Shown: positions 1-10,960 of the stretch, in pieces
How positions within the stretch are numbered: the stretch's first letter is position 1
Layout of the letters: the number at the start of each line of letters is the position of its first letter
NCBI GenBank assembly: GCA_030704615.1
Contig: CM060733.1
Span: forward strand, 51,644,001 to 51,708,000
DNA: 64,000 nt
Source: Takakia lepidozioides
Taxonomy: Eukaryota; Streptophyta; Takakiopsida; Takakiales; Takakiaceae
Reading direction: 5' to 3'
Notes under the pieces: generated by a model
What the model was told of the DNA's origin: nothing
What the model saw: only the letters and a program-made list of their open reading frames with translations
The model's database searches: none
Position numbers and translations under genes: made by a program

Positions 1-769
1 GGGTTTAGAGGAATTAAGTCCCACTCGCAAATGCAGAATGTCTCCCTCATCTGCGTGGGCAAAATGGGGTTTGGCATGATATGATTGTAGTTCACAACCA
101 AAGGGCATATTCTTCAGCCTTGACATCTTTGCGATCTTCTTCTGTGACGCCTTCTGCATAACTTGTGAAATGAAAAAGCAGCTACACATCGAATTATTGC
201 GATGCCACTCAACGGCACTATGAACGTTTCGAGCATGCTGTCAGAAAACTAGACGGGCAAAAACCCAATTCAGCAGCCTCACCTTGCGTGGATACTTGGG
301 AATTGATGCCAGAAGGGCATGCCCGTATGCGCGCTCCATCGTGCCTCCATCCAGCACATTATGTAAATGATGAGTGACCAAGACCCCGATGTCACACCGT
401 TATGAGAAGCCACTACGCGCGCTCACAGTATACAAAGGCCTTGCCGTGTCAGGATTTCCATTCCCACGTCCCGCCATGTCTGACGCAGCACTTGCATCCT
501 TGTCTCTGCCAGGTGGAGGCAGCACGTATTAAAATATCTATTCCCCCAAGGCCACATTTTGTTTACCTCTTTTTGTGAAAGCCACGTTAGCAAATGTGCT
601 GCCGAGTCATGGGTGCAATGAATGCGCAGTGGTTCATGGAGTCGTTGAGTCGACTACATATTCACTTTAATGAATAAATATCTTTATTCCATTAATCGAA
701 TTAGGAAAGAAAATTTGTAGTCGCATGTGCAGTAATTACAACCACTTGTAATTTTGGCTTTTTCAAATT
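1..769. other. No recognisable gene
   Basis: I see no coding region in either direction. An AT-rich imperfect hairpin lies near 665-700, where AATGAATAAA faces TTTATTCCATT. This stretch is downstream of the gag relic on the minus strand, where a pol region would be expected, but no protease or reverse transcriptase motif can be read. Confidence 0.5.
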
Positions 770-2286
770 TTATGTATTTACGCAATTCGTAAAATAGCCC
801 GGAATTCTGCTACGACTCCGGAGTCGTTGACCCCACTTTTGTCCGCCGTCTGAAATGCCCCCGTGGGCCCACATTGTCTGTTTCGACTCTCCAGTAGTCC
901 CGTTTACTACCAAGTGGTTCCCGGAGTGGTCGCGGACATGCAGTCGAATCGGAAAAGACATGAATGCTTCTAGTGGCTGCACTTGATGCACCCTTACTTG
1001 CCTAGGTTCTCTAGCTGCTGTCCTTCTGTTGTAGTAACAATTCTCAGTAGAATGGTTATCCATTTTACAGATAGTACAGTGTTTCTCCTTCATGTGGCAT
1101 TCAGTGGTGGTATGGCCTTCATTCTGGCATTTTGCACACCAAACACCCTTCCTCCAATGTGTTGCAGCCTCTGTGGCATACTTCTTCAAGATTTCTTCTA
1201 ATCTTTTCTCATAGTTATCCCTCTTCAACTTCTCCTTCCTCTTACTCTTCCTTCTCAGCTCTTGCTCTTCTTCCTCATCTGACTCATCCTTAGAGTCCTC
1301 ATCATCCCTTTTCTCTCTCCTGAGCATTCCCAATTGCTCAATTATGTTTGCTGTTTCAAATGCCTCCTCCACTGTATTATGGGGTAACATATCCACTTTC
1401 TTTGCAACTCTGGTCTTAGTCCACTCACAAACCAAGTCTTCTGCAAACCTGGTGTTGGTACAGCAACCAGCTTTTTCATCATCAATTCCATCTTTTCCAT
1501 TGACTCCTCAACAGTTTCATGCTTCTTTTGCTTTAACTGTTGTAAACTTCCATACACTTCATCCTCAGTTTTACTTGTCCTGAACCTATTTCGGAATGCT
1601 GTATTCAAGCCATTCCAGGTTATGAAATGATTATCAGAGAATCTTGCATACCATTCACTTGTTTTCTTGATAAGTGAACAAGGAAACAGTCTCATCTTGG
1701 CATCATCGCCATTCTCATTGTTCACAATACACATGTGCTCAAATTGGCTAATGTGTACATCAGGATCCCCTTTTCCTGAATATATTGGAAAAGGTGGTTT
1801 TGCCCGTGTTGGTTGTAACGCCATCTGTGGCCCTACCTTCTGCCCACTGACAGATGTTGGCCCCCTTGCTGGTGCTGGTCCTTGAGGACCTGTTGTAGTT
1901 GTGGTGGAACTTCCACCAAGTGGTGGCCCCTGAGCACTCCCTGCTACTGGCCCCACTATATTCACAGTATTCCCAGCTCCAGTTGCACTACTTTCCACAC
2001 TCCATGTCCCCCCAGAGCCAGATCCAGGCTGCCCGCCTGATCCCCCTGAGCCGACACCTTCGTTGGCCTGTGATCCAAGTGCTCCACTTGATCCAGGTCC
2101 AACGGGTTGGGATGTCCTGGTTGTAGTCTCAACCTCAGCTGTTGGGTCTACTTCTTCATACTCTTCGTCTTCCAATTTCTTCTTTTTGTTTTCATCCTCC
2201 AAAGTCTGCTCTTGGGTTTCTTCTTCACTCATGTAACTCAACTGCAATGGTGTTGGAGAGTCTGAACTCTTCGTTGGCTCTGCCAC
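770..2286 (-). pseudogene. LTR-retrotransposon gag relic with two CCHC zinc knuckles
   Basis: A Gag protein packages retrotransposon RNA into cytoplasmic virus-like particles. The N-terminal half (1342-2286) has an acidic and Gly/Ser/Thr-rich leader, then a retrotrans_gag-like region containing PPFPIYSGKGDPDVHISQFE and, further on, SEWYARF and FRNRF. The C-terminal half (770-1435) is in another frame. It has a long acidic/basic Lys-Glu stretch and two zinc knuckles of the form C-x2-C-x4-H-x4-C (CAKCQNEGHTTTEC and CTICKMDNHSTENC). The frame changes within an A-rich run near 1395-1405, where both frames cover the same residues. A 1-nt indel is the simplest cause. No protease or polymerase follows below 770, so this is a truncated or non-autonomous copy. 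The Gag identity is secure; the retrotransposon clade is not. Confidence 0.8.
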
Positions 2287-2659
2287 ATCCTCTCCTCCTT
2301 CTCCGTCTTCCGTCTCAGAAATTGGAGATCTTGCTTTTGATGTTCAATGCCAACTCTTATCAAAGATTTCTGTCAAATCTTTTATCCAGGGATGTACCTC
2401 AGATCTTTCACCTCGTGGTTGATCTTCTTCCTGTACAAATTCCCTTAATCTTTCTTGCAAAGAAAAAGAATGAGTGACATCCAACTCTAGTTCTTCCTGT
2501 ATGGGTGATGTACTCTCTGATCTTAATACCAGGGTCGAGCATATGCAATGTAGTATTTACAATGGGACTTTATTTATTACATGCACGATCAAAATTGAGT
2601 TATGTCTTCATAAAAGAACCATTGTACCGCCAGAAATTTCATATCTACGAGACTATGGT
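2287..2659. other. Gap between gag and kinase relics, no gene seen
   Basis: Short reading frames occur on the plus strand but none has a recognisable domain or coding character. The stretch separates two minus-strand relics. Confidence 0.4.
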
Positions 2660-3762
2660 CTACTCCGTCCTATATACGTCTTTCGGCTTAGGCCAATTGA
2701 ATGGCTTGCCCATGAACCAAAGTACTACATGGGTTAATGTGATTATCTCATTCTTGTTGTTGTCGTACAACCTTCGTAGCATTGAATGCCAACAACCTCC
2801 CGTAAATTGGTCCTGGAACATACTTTGATCATAATGAGCGCCGCCATTTATTCGTACCGCTATCTTCCCAACGGCAAAGGCCTCCGACGTCATGTCTGGG
2901 GGGGGGGGCGTGGTATTCGCATTGAAAACCGATGCAATATCTTTTTCCACCCACCATCTTTTCGCGAGTTCCCGATCCAGCTTATCTTGGTTTTCAAACT
3001 GGTATGGCGAGGCTTTGCGTATGCCCAATGGGGTGGCTAAGCTCCAATCACACACCCCAATCTTGATCTCATCGTTGTCATCTGGAAAATGCAACAAGAT
3101 GTTGTCGGGGGACAAGTCGTTGTGCATGACACTGTTCTTGTGGAAAGTATCCATGATGCACACCAGTGCCCATGCAAGTTTACTGCGCACTTTCCGGAAA
3201 CGAAGCAAATGATCGCATTCTTGGAACTCTGCTTCCGTTCCCCTTTGTTCTAAAATCACCCTGCTGTCCGAATCGTTGTCCCATTTTCTGTCAAGGTTCA
3301 TCATGTCGCGTATTGTCCCCCCATTCCACCAGCGAGTGTAACCCTCTATCTCACGTGCATTCATAGCAAATACGAGATAACACCCGGATGCTGGAACTTC
3401 ACTGCCAAACACTCGGCGTTATGTTGTCTCAACGCCTTTTCTGGATTTTTGGACTTGGGTTTTTTTCCCGCTAGCTCCCAACGCTCCGGTATTCTAGAAT
3501 CGCCAACAATCCTATAGTGACGGACCTTAGCATACCCTCCTTCTTTGTAAGGGCCAATCTCTACCACCTTTGCACTAGAGTCCAAGTAATAAAGACCAGT
3601 TGTGCCTCCCCCGCCCGATGACCCCGCCATCCAAGGGACAACCCTAGTCCGGCGATGTGAATTCTGACTTGCCGGGCAAGCCCAATACTCAACATGCCAC
3701 ATTAACTCAGGTTCGGCGGAGGGCACTCGACCCTCAAATGTTCTACCCTTCCATGTCTTCAC
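2660..3762 (-). pseudogene. Protein-kinase-like pseudogene (HNDLSPDN loop, CDWS in place of DFG)
   Basis: The fold resembles a protein kinase. The N-terminal piece (3361-3762) has a likely start at 3630, a glycine-rich loop (GPYKEGGYAKV) and a candidate ATP-binding lysine in ECLAVKF. A frameshift near 3370-3410 joins it to the C-terminal piece (2660-3412). That piece has the catalytic-loop motif VMHNDLSPDNILLHF, which matches HxDLxxxN. The metal-binding DFG motif is replaced by CDWS, keeping the Asp but changing Phe-Gly to Trp-Ser. A WWVEKDIASV segment and a long tail follow. The upstream frame stays open to 3762 and overlaps the first residues of the plus-strand unit beginning at 3657. I know of similar proteins in seed-free plants but cannot name this family. 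The frameshift marks it as a pseudogene. Kinase-like fold confident, catalytic activity doubtful. Confidence 0.7.
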
Positions 3763-6700
3763 ATCGGCAGTATATGATTCAATTCCTTCAGAACTTTGAG
3801 CCTCGGACTGGAGTTACTCAGGTGAGGGGAGTAGATATAGAAATTACTCCACAGTACCTACAGCAATTGTTTGATTTGTCATCAGGTCATGTGGATGTGG
3901 ATGAGCACAGGGCAAGATTGCAGATAGGGAATTTGTTCCAAGAAGGGAGAGTCTTTTTGACTCAAGGTTACGCTTGTACCAAAGCCGAGTACCCAGGGTT
4001 CAGAGAAGTTGGCCAAATATTGAACGTTCTGTTTGCCATGAATCAGAACCAACAGTATTTGAGCAGGTCATTCACAGAGGAGATCCTGAAAGCTTTGAGG
4101 GGAGAGGATGTAGCTTGGGCGGAGTTAATGTACAATGGTCTGGTGGATGAGATGAAGAGGTTACAGGGCACTGCTGCTAAGTCTCCGATCATTGTGTCTG
4201 GTCCAGGCATTGCCCAAATCATTCTGGATTCTTGCATACTTGATACTCGGGAACGTAAGGAGATGGGAGTGTTTGAGGCAGAAATCACTGCAATTGAAGA
4301 GCAGGGCTCTTCACATAGTGAGGGTGGACTGGGAGGGCAACAACAGTCTAAGAGACAAAAGCGGGGTATGACTATAGTAGCCAATCCAGTGGCTTCACGG
4401 AAACCGCAAGATAATGTTTCCCAAGCTCTTGTGCAGGATGGGGCACAGCAGCACATAGAGCTGTTATTATTGGAAGCACGGCCCTCGGAGAGGGAAGAGG
4501 AAGTCACTTCGATACCACAGCCACCACAACCAATTGACTCAGTTGTTTTAGAGGTTCCATAGTTAGTACATGCTGTGACATCACCCCCAATTGCTCTGGA
4601 AGGAGAAAGGCTTGGACATTCCCACTACAGAGCAGGTCGTGGCCGAAATTGAGAAGGGTGACCTTCTCTATGAAAACTCTGGCTTGGTAAGGGAATCAGT
4701 GATTCTAGAGGTGCAGCGGTTGTCGAGGGAAAACCCTGCTGTGCATGTAATACCCACACCTGTGACGGAGATACCAGGGGTAGAATATCAGGACACTGCA
4801 GCACCTGTGGAGGATGAGGTGGTTCAGGAAGAGAATCTGGTGGGGCAATGGCCTGAATGGTTGGTGAGGCATCACACTGTGGATGATCAGGGAGAACAAC
4901 AGCAAGTTCACCATGATGACCCTCAGCAGGCCATGTTATGAGTTCCATAAGCAGAACACTTAATTTGTTGGGCACTTATGTGAAATCCCATGTTCCATCT
5001 ACCCAATTGGCAGCTTTGAGGGAGGAACTCAGGAAGGAGTTTGAGGCTCGAATTGCCACTGAATGTGCTAACAAGGTGGATGAGGAGGTCAATCTCAAGT
5101 TACAGCAAGAGTTGGAGGACACAAAGGCTGCTTTGCAGTTGGCCAAGGGACATTTGATTGAAGCAAGCCTCGAGCAGGACCAGTTGCATGAAGCACATAA
5201 GCAACAGTTATACCAAATGCAGGTGAAGCATGATGGCAAGTTGCAAGAAGTGAATGTACTACATACAGAGTTGCAGGCAGTACATTAGAAGATGACCATA
5301 CAATGTGCTACACTCACAACTACTCTTGAGCAAACTGCATTAGAAGTTAACAGACAAGGGGAAAGATGTATGAAGGCAGAAGCAGAGATGATAGAGCAAG
5401 CGAAACTCATTGTTGATATGAAGAATACAATCTGTCGCAATGAGAATATTTTCAAACAATACAGACAAGTTGAGGCTGACCAGGGGAGGTACATCCTGGA
5501 GTTGCAACAAACAGTCATGGTCAATAGAAATGAACTCTTTGTGGCTAACAAGGCTTGGAAGGAAGCCAATAATCTGGCTGCTGCCTATGCGAGTTTGGTT
5601 GAACCTCATGCGAAGCGCATGGAGGCTTTACAGCAGCAGTTAGATGTGTACAGACTCACGAAGGAGCAGACTCTCAGGGGTGCCACACACGACTTGGTGG
5701 ATAATCACCTTATGCAGGTCTGGTTAGCACAAGGGCCGGTGGAAGGCAAAGCACCACGGAAGTTCACCCAGGGCGAGATGAATGAGCTCAGACTGCAGGT
5801 GCAGAACATTGCCACAAATACTATAGACAATGTCTATAGTAGGATAGCGGAGCTATAGGAGGATGTAGAAGGCCTGCAGACTCAGGTGGATGACCTGAGT
5901 TCAAATATTGACAAGAGAGTCTTTGTACCTGAGGAGTAGCTGATGACTACTTATTTACATGCCAGGACTCTAATTTTTCAGTCTTCTTTGCAAGGGGTGC
6001 AGGAGATGCCAGTGGTAGAAGGGCCAGTGGTACCAATACCACAACAAGTGACTGTGCAGGTAGCTGACCCTATTGTTACTACAGCCACACCATAGCCTGA
6101 GGTATGGGGGGATGCTGCTTTTAACCCACCTAAGACTCCTGCTGCACGGGAGTACAGTCGGGCTATGATTATGTCCTTCAACCAAATTCCCATTGTGTTG
6201 GATTTGGCTTGGAAGGAATTTCGTCCTCCGCAGTCGTTGGCACATTACTACCAGATCATGTGCATTTGGCTACCAGTGGCAACTAGGACTAAGGTTCTTC
6301 CGAACAATCAACGCATTGAGGATCATCACTTTGCGAGGTACTGGTCTGAAATAGGTACCATGTTGAAGGAATTAATTGCCTTCCAAGTTGTACATGGGTA
6401 CATTTATACCAAGACCAAGGAGGTATCAAGTATTGTCATGGGTTGTGGATTATACTATGCTGCATGTTTTTTGGCACGTTATCACATTGAGCAGCAGAGG
6501 ATGCAATCCCGATTTCTGAGTTATTCCAGTGGGGATCATTGGGTCTTACCTTCAGTGCCACCTCATATGTACCTATATGATGCAAAAGTTATGATGCAAA
6601 AGGATTCCCAACTTCGTTCATGGTTTCATTCGGCTTGGAACAATTTGACAACACAGAAATTTGGCCCTGAGGATATTTTCTTTAAGGGACATGAGGCATG

Positions 6701-7150
6701 GAAATACTTACACTGTTCCAAAGTCATTGGCACACCTCTTACCTATACAGATAAGGAGTTGAGGACGTTCACTAATTTTGCTTGCCAGCGCTTACAACAA
6801 GTTATACAATTTAAACTTCCAGATATGGTCGGACCACATTGTATGCCACACAGGATTCCACTTAAAGTTCGGCCGTTAAAACACTTAAGGGGAGACGAGG
6901 ATTCTGATACTACTGTTTCTTCAGCGGACTCTTTTGACATGGCAGAGGACTATGCACGTCAGATGGCAGAGAAGAAACGACGGGGATCTTACCTCGTTAT
7001 CAGCTAAAGGAGGGTCAGACATTTCCAGGTAGTGCTCAATTATCTCCGTCAACCAGTGACAGGACTCGGGCTCCCACACGGAGTCCTTCACGAGCCTCTC
7101 ACCGTCAGAAGGGTGCTCGCTCACAAAGGTTTGCTAATCCCAAACAGTAA
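3657..7150 (+). pseudogene. Decayed coding unit of about 1,150 codons, unknown domain content, probably transposon-borne
   Basis: I do not recognise this protein. The frame opened at 3657 runs to a TAG at 4560, with a globular N-terminal part (VRGVDIEITPQYLQQLFDL, SPIIVSGPGIAQIILDSC) and then a Gln/Pro-rich acidic linker. Coding shifts frame near 4600 and returns near 4938. From 4938 to 5936 a long Gln/Glu/Ala-rich region looks like coiled coil. From 6165 to about 6990 there is a second globular part rich in aromatic residues (HYYQIMCIWLPV, ARYWSEIGTMLKELIAFQV, GLYYAACFLARYHIEQQ). A last frameshift near 6990-7005 leads to a basic Ser/Arg tail ending at a TAA at 7148-7150. In-frame TAG codons sit at 4560, 5286, 5856, 5937 and 6093, all where CAG would read through. 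No reverse transcriptase, integrase or transposase motif is visible. The true start may lie near 3750, since the first residues overlap the kinase relic. Confidence 0.6.
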
Positions 7151-7311
7151 ACCGTGAGGACACGGTTTTTTGAGAGGGGGAAGGGTAAATGTTAGAGGGT
7201 TGCTTGGGACTTAGACGCTTTTACGGGTTCTGTGGGGTACCCTTAATTTTTGCGCAGACTGAGACCAACAGGAGCCTTAGGGGTGGCAGCAGCAGGCTTT
7301 AGGGGGGTTAT
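7151..7311. other. 3' flank of the unknown coding unit
   Basis: No gene is seen. The stretch leads directly into the 10-bp minisatellite and contains G-rich runs such as AGAGGGGGAAGGG. Confidence 0.35.
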
Positions 7312-7566
7312 ACAGCCCGACACAGCTTCACACAGCCAGTCACAGCCGCCACAGCTTCGCACAGTCCGACACAGCCTGACATAGCCAGTCACAGCCCGAC
7401 ACAGCTCGACACAGCTTTACACAGCCAGTCACAGCCCGCCACAGCTTCGCACAACCCGACACAGCCAGTCATAGCCCGACACAGCTTCGCACAGCCAGTC
7501 ACTGCCCGACACAACTTTACACAACCAGTCACAGCTTGGCACAGCTTGACACAGCCTGTCACAATA
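7312..7566. repeat. 10-bp minisatellite, CACAGC plus four variable bases, about 25 units
   Basis: The unit is CACAGC followed by a variable tetranucleotide such as CCGA, TTCA, CAGT, TTCG or CCGC. The register is almost exactly 10 bp for about 250 bp. A few units have point changes in the core (CATAGC, CACAAC, CACTGC). Longer words such as CACAGCCAGTCACAGCC recur, so blocks of several units have been copied together. Confidence 0.85.
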
Positions 7567-8859
7567 CATGGGGAACAGTTATCATTGATAGGGAACGACT
7601 ATGAGGGAACGACATCTGCAGAGAGAACGTGTTACTTCAGGGATGACGGTTAGTTAGTTAGGTAGTTAGAACAGCTTGCGGGCAGATAAGGAGAGCGGCA
7701 ACGGAAAGAGGATCACTCGAGAGGAAGCGCTTCTTGGTCATGGAGAAGAGGAGATCAGGCAGAGAGCAAGAACGAGAGCACAGAGAAGGAGGAAAGATAA
7801 ACAGTAGATGCTTATATATGCAAAGCTGTAATGAAACTGTAGGGCAGATTAGAGTCACCATGGCATTGGTCTGATACCTGATAAATCATAATCTGATACT
7901 TATTCGATACAATCACACTATGTAGAGAGACATGAGTGAAGCTGTGAAATGAATGCATGATTAACTGGAACTAAGTAGATACTGAAGAAATCTAATGCTT
8001 CAGTATCAGATAAGGTAATTTGATAACATGAAGGCAAGAAGGAATACAAATGGGAAGCACAACCATGATTCACTAGCTGTAGGTCATGACCGATAGTTCT
8101 GAGCGGGCTGAGTGCTTAGAGATAGCCAACTCTTCTATCTTGGAGTTTCCACCTCGGTTAGCGAAGGGATGGGTGAGTAAAAGCCGTTCGACAGCGACTT
8201 ACCGTGCTTGCAAGGTTGGTGGGAGAAGCTTTTTTGGCATGGAGGGCGACACCGAACTATTCAAGAGTGTCCTCCTCCCTCTTGTGTCTGGCTCTACGTC
8301 TGGCACATAGACCGAAAAAGTTCAAATCAGAAATGATGAGGATACCGAGGATAAGCAGATCGACAACGACTTCTCATGTGAGTAAGTCGGCCATGGAAAT
8401 GTCATTCCAGTTTGGGTGCTTGTTCAATTTTGCATACATCAAAATTGCAGTAATAACTTTTCTCATGCTTTGACTTGCAGGAACGACAGCGATGGATCTT
8501 CAGGAGAAACCCCCATTTGTGCTAAGACTGTTTTCGACAGTCCCCTTTCCACTTTTGTGCTTCCTGTCTATGCCGAAGCAATGGCACTTGAAATGGCCGA
8601 GGCTCTATCCCCTGACTTCTTATTGCCCGATCGTAGGAGTAGCCATCGTAGATCCGGAGTTCTGAAATTCTTGGACTTGGATGCAGTGGACGCGGGGATA
8701 CATTGTACCGACTCTGGATCAGACTGAACTTGGCATTTATTTTGTTCAATTTATATCCTATTCGGAACTCATTGAATTCCCTTGCCTCATTGCATTTGTT
8801 CCGGCAGAAAAAAAGGTGATTCAAACAATCTACTCGGATTCAAATGTCAATCTTCATGA
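7567..8859. other. No recognisable gene
   Basis: Several frames of about 70-100 codons are open between 8086 and 8824, but none shows a known motif or family pattern. There is no repeat structure that I can support. Confidence 0.4.
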
Positions 8860-9060
8860 ATCCATCCCCTCAACCCCTCACACTCATGTCATATCCATTG
8901 TGCATTCATCTATTGTGTATTCATGCATCCTCCATTCAAGAATGTTTTCCACCATTCAACATCCATCCCACATTCATCCATTCGCTTGCATTGTTCCCAC
9001 ATATCCATATATTTCTCATCCACTCTACATTCATCCATCTTGCATTCAATTGTTGCTTTC
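8860..9060. repeat. Degenerate ATTCATCCA-rich simple repeat
   Basis: The words CATTCATC, ATTCATCCA and CATCCATC recur with irregular spacing of about 10-20 bases. The strand is pyrimidine-rich. It looks like an old, diverged short tandem repeat. Open frames across it are by-products of the composition. Confidence 0.5.
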
Positions 9061-9162
9061 AGGTGGGGATGACCACGTCCTTTTATTATTTCGTCGAACT
9101 TGTTTCCACGGTTGAGGGTGCTCTTCCGCGGAAATACAGTCTGCTTCTTAATTGGCGCGCGT

Positions 9163-9254
9163 TGACGTGGCTTTTAAGCTCGATGACGTGGAGTGAGCCC
9201 GGTGACGTGGCGTTCGTTCAAGGTGATGTGGCGTGAGCGCGGCTGCGCTCACGC
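9163..9254. promoter_or_regulatory. Four TGACGTGG-type motifs spaced about 20 bp, followed by a hairpin
   Basis: TGACGTGG occurs at 9163, 9184 and 9203, and TGATGTGG at 9224, so spacings are 21, 19 and 21 bp (about two helical turns). TGACGTGG is a core bound by plant bZIP factors. Immediately after comes a perfect inverted repeat, GCGTGAGCGC (9231-9240) and GCGCTCACGC (9245-9254), with a 4-base loop. The adjacent gene is a PPR relic. The cluster could be a promoter remnant or part of a transposon end; regulatory activity is inference. Confidence 0.45.
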
Positions 9255-9264
9255 GCTCACGCCG

Positions 9265-9744
9265 AGGCATCCCTGCAGCAAGCCTGATGCAAAAGGGGAC
9301 TTCGACAATATGGCTGAACGAGATGTGGTGTTTTGGAATGCCATGATTGCAAGGTATGTGCAGCATGGGTATGGGATTAAGGCTTTGGAAACCTAAGAGC
9401 AAATGATGTGGGAAGGGATGAAGTCATTTGTGTTTATAATAAGCATATGCGAGCTTAGCAGCCCTGGGAATGGTCAAAGAGGTTCATGGTGACATTATCA
9501 AAGTTGGAATTGTACCAGATGTCATTCTGAACATTCCCCTGGTGTACATCTATGCTCACCAAGTGTTCAATAGAATCCCTCAACGATCTTTGATCATGTG
9601 GAATATAATGTTGGCAGGATTTACCAAGCATGGGTTGGTAGGAATGCTTTGGAGACTATGAGCAAATGCTACACAAAGGGTTGAAGCCCAACCGCATCAC
9701 ATTTGTTTGTGTTTGCAATGCGTGTGCAAGCCTGGGAGCGTTCT
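9265..9744 (+). pseudogene. PPR (E/PLS-type) protein pseudogene, 5' fragment
   Basis: Pentatricopeptide-repeat proteins of this PLS type bind organellar RNA, often at editing sites. The readable segment NMAERDVVFWNAMIARYVQHG with GIKALE matches the PLS consensus pattern (D-V-V-x-W-N-A-M-I). It is followed by vestiges equivalent to the usual K-E-V-H-G-D-I-I and P-D-V-I-L segments, and then a second repeat reading WNIMLAGFTKHGLVG in a different frame. Stops and frameshifts interrupt it, for example a TAA near 9394. The segment stops at about 9744 in the middle of the A-C-A-S-L-G-A element and resumes at 10545 after the direct-repeat insertion. It is a non-functional copy of a large family. Confidence 0.75.
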
Positions 9745-9746
9745 GT

Positions 9747-10540
9747 TGTAGTGAATATTTTTCTGACCCCAGTCAACGGTGGGACAATCAAGGCAAAAAG
9801 GTGAATTCATGTTGGATTACAGAGAATAGAAGATGCAATTGAGCATATGAACTAGTGTGATAAGTTGACTTGGGTGTTTCCTAGAACAATTTGAGGCTTT
9901 CATTATCAGTTGCTAGCAGCAAGGCAAGGGTGAATGCATGATTTTGGCAGAGGCATGGATAGCTGAAGGAGCAGGGATAGAGTGTAGGTCCAGATTCATC
10001 GAAGAGGGCCGGACTTCAAGCTCCTATTATTCCCTGTAGCCAATAGCTACTAGCAACCTGCATGGATAGATGGTCAATTGGAAGCTGCAGCAGTAGCGGT
10101 GGAATTGATAAATCAGGCACTACTAATGAAGGCACCTTCTTCAACACATTTCACCCTGTTTTTCCTTCTTATCCTGCATGCTAGCTGGTTGACTGAACCT
10201 TTGATAGTTTGGAGTGACTTGACATGATATTGCCAATGTGACAACAGGAAAGTATCCAGAAACAAGTAACAGAGATGAGGAGAAGCTGTGGAATGAATAT
10301 TTTTCTTACCCAATCAATGGTGGGACAATCAAGAAAGAAGGTGAATGTCTTTTTGATTATAGAGAGTAGCAGATGCAATTGAGCATATGAACTAGTGTGA
10401 TAAGTTGAGTTGGGTGTTTCCTAGAATCAATCTAGGCTGTCATCGTCAGCTGCTAGTAGCAAGGCAAGGATGTATGCATAGGCATGGATAGCTGAAGGAG
10501 CAAGGATAGAGTGTGGGTCCAGATTCATCCAAGAGGGCCA
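9747..10540. mobile_element. Small LTR-like (TRIM-like) insertion with two direct repeats of about 250 bp
   Basis: The segments at about 9747-10010 and 10287-10540 are direct repeats with clear similarity over their whole length. For example, the shared word ATGCAATTGAGCATATGAAC is followed in both by TAGTGTGATAAGTTGA. They flank about 275 bp of non-coding sequence. The insertion splits a PPR relic exactly between two consecutive consensus elements. Copies start with TGT and the downstream copy ends in CA. The bases before the second copy (AGAGATGAGGAGAAG) are purine-rich like a polypurine tract. Against this, I see no convincing primer site after the first copy and no clear target duplication. 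It could instead be a local duplication. Confidence 0.5.
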
Positions 10541-10544
10541 GAAA

Positions 10545-10960
10545 GAGGTCCATGGTGACATCGTCAAAGCTGGAATTGTACCGGATGTGATTCTGAACAC
10601 TGCCCTGGTGACATGTATGCCAAATGTGGGTGCATTAAGGATGCAAAGGGAGTTTTCAACACTATGGCTAAACGAGATGTGTGTCATGGAACGCGATGCT
10701 TGCAGGGTATGCACAGCAGGCCGGACGTGGTATGGAGGCTTTGGAGACCTATGATCAAATGATGGGGGAAGGGGTGAAGCCTGACCACATCACATTTTTG
10801 TGCATTTGCGATGCATGTGCAAGCCTGACAGCTCTGGAAAGGGCACAAAAGTCCATGGCAACATTGTCAGAGCTGGAATTTTACCAAATGTCATTCTGAA
10901 CAATACCCTTGTGGACATGTACATGCAAAATGTGGGTGCACCCTATCCTGCTGATTTGTT
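10545..10960 (+). pseudogene. PPR pseudogene, 3' fragment
   Basis: This continues the PPR relic interrupted at 9744. It reads through a K-E-V-H-G-D-I-V-K-A-G-I segment, then a P-D-V-I-L-N segment, then SWNAMLAGYAQQ with GMEALETYDQMM and GVKPDHITFLCICDACASL, all standard PLS repeat pieces. At least one base is lost near 10610 and another frame change follows near 10680, so no continuous protein is made. After a further K-x-H-G-N-I-V-type vestige the similarity fades near 10960. No DYW domain is visible, so the copy is also 3'-truncated. Confidence 0.75.

Noticed and set aside
8600-8700. GTTCTGAAATTCTTGGACT resembles an 18S rRNA stretch (GGTGAAATTCTTGGAT)
   Set aside because: The similarity is only about 14 bases and the flanks do not match rRNA.
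9741-9753. CTGTTGTAGTG at the PPR break as a second CACTA end
   Set aside because: The word is shared in altered form with the second direct repeat at 10287, so it belongs to that repeat. No subterminal repeats accompany it.
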